41,916 bases of DNA from Alphaproteobacteria bacterium (GTDB lineage Bacteria > Pseudomonadota > Alphaproteobacteria > Rickettsiales > UBA1997): contig JAGKWR010000015.1 of NCBI GenBank assembly GCA_021151765.1, positions 1 to 41,916 on the forward strand. The letters are read 5' to 3'. The notes under the pieces were generated by a model, which worked only from the letters and a program-made list of their open reading frames with translations, was not told the origin of the DNA and did no database searches. Position numbers and translations under genes: made by a program. The first letter of the stretch is position 1; each line of letters starts with the position of its first letter. Positions 41,770-41,916 of this stretch are shown in pieces.

Positions 41770-41916
41770 CCCGTAACTCATGTAAATCCTCCGGCGCTGC
41801 GCGCCACCTCCTTTGTTAAAGGAGGCAAAGACCGAATCCTCCTTTGTTAAAAGAGGCAAAGACCGAATCCTCCTTTGTTAAAAGAGGCAAAGATCGAATC
41901 CTCCTTTGAAAAAGGA
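41770..41916. repeat. Palindromic element with a 31-bp tandem array, cut by the right edge
   Basis: It starts with the same end as the symmetric element (CCCGTAACTCATGTAAATCC at 41770), then a GGCGC-TGC-GCGCC hairpin. From 41807 a 19-bp palindrome (CCTCCTTT-GTT-AAAGGAGG or a one-base variant) alternates with a 12-bp spacer (CAAAGACCGAAT). Unit starts are 41807, 41838, 41869 and 41900, an exact 31-bp period, and the last unit is cut by the window edge. The spacers are practically identical. Confidence 0.92.

Noticed and set aside
41807..41916. CRISPR-like array of palindromic repeats
   Set aside because: The 12-bp spacers are practically identical, the period is only 31 bp, and no cas gene is present. 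It is a tandem palindromic repeat.

Overview
The window looks like part of an AT-rich alphaproteobacterial genome, probably Rickettsiales or a similar host-associated lineage. This rests on alphaproteobacterial-type PheA and GapA sequences, UbiG (ubiquinone), the LolA/TolR/TolA envelope genes, a class II DAHP synthase and a high load of eukaryote-like repeat proteins (LRR, TPR, Sel1-like). No rRNA, tRNA, phage module or recognised IS transposase was seen. The taxonomic call is inference. Almost no gene start has a Shine-Dalgarno sequence; leaders are A/T-rich.

Layout. Positions 1-3690 (minus strand) hold a large gene cut by the left edge, a 600-residue LRR/coiled-coil protein and a SpoIIAA-like protein. 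Positions 3730-6370 hold a TAXI-type solute receptor with a clear terminator and, divergently, a dicarboxylate/amino acid:cation symporter. Positions 6378-8343 are a tight lolA-tolR-tolA operon. Positions 8541-10247 hold two small hypothetical genes and gapA with a strong terminator. Positions 10372-15870 encode a 1832-residue LRR-TPR protein, followed by a convergent YopM/IpaH-style LRR protein. Positions 17501-22047 are a housekeeping block: rsmD, a hypothetical gene and pheA on the minus strand, and class II DAHP synthase plus era on the plus strand, with a near-consensus promoter in the divergent gap. Positions 22053-22471 are a palindrome-rich tandem repeat, followed by ubiG, an ARM/HEAT-like coiled-coil protein, a porin-like protein and a PAS-GAF histidine kinase that probably shares an operon with the porin. 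Positions 27598-37455 are one 3285-codon gene. Positions 37820-41101 encode an 1093-residue LRR protein with a perfect 87-bp repeat register. The right end holds a DUF559 nuclease gene embedded in a dispersed family of palindromic elements.

Two themes stand out. First, a paralogous set of very large, probably secreted or surface-acting proteins shares modules in different combinations. The 1832- and 1093-residue proteins share a helical N-terminal module; the 600- and 1093-residue proteins share a C-terminal region; the 3285-residue protein is built of roughly 19 divergent beta-rich modules with a degenerate J-domain. Second, a DUF559 nuclease gene ends inside a palindrome of the same family that surrounds it and recurs between era and ubiG. 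This suggests a nuclease with cognate palindromic elements, comparable in logic to RAYT/REP systems.
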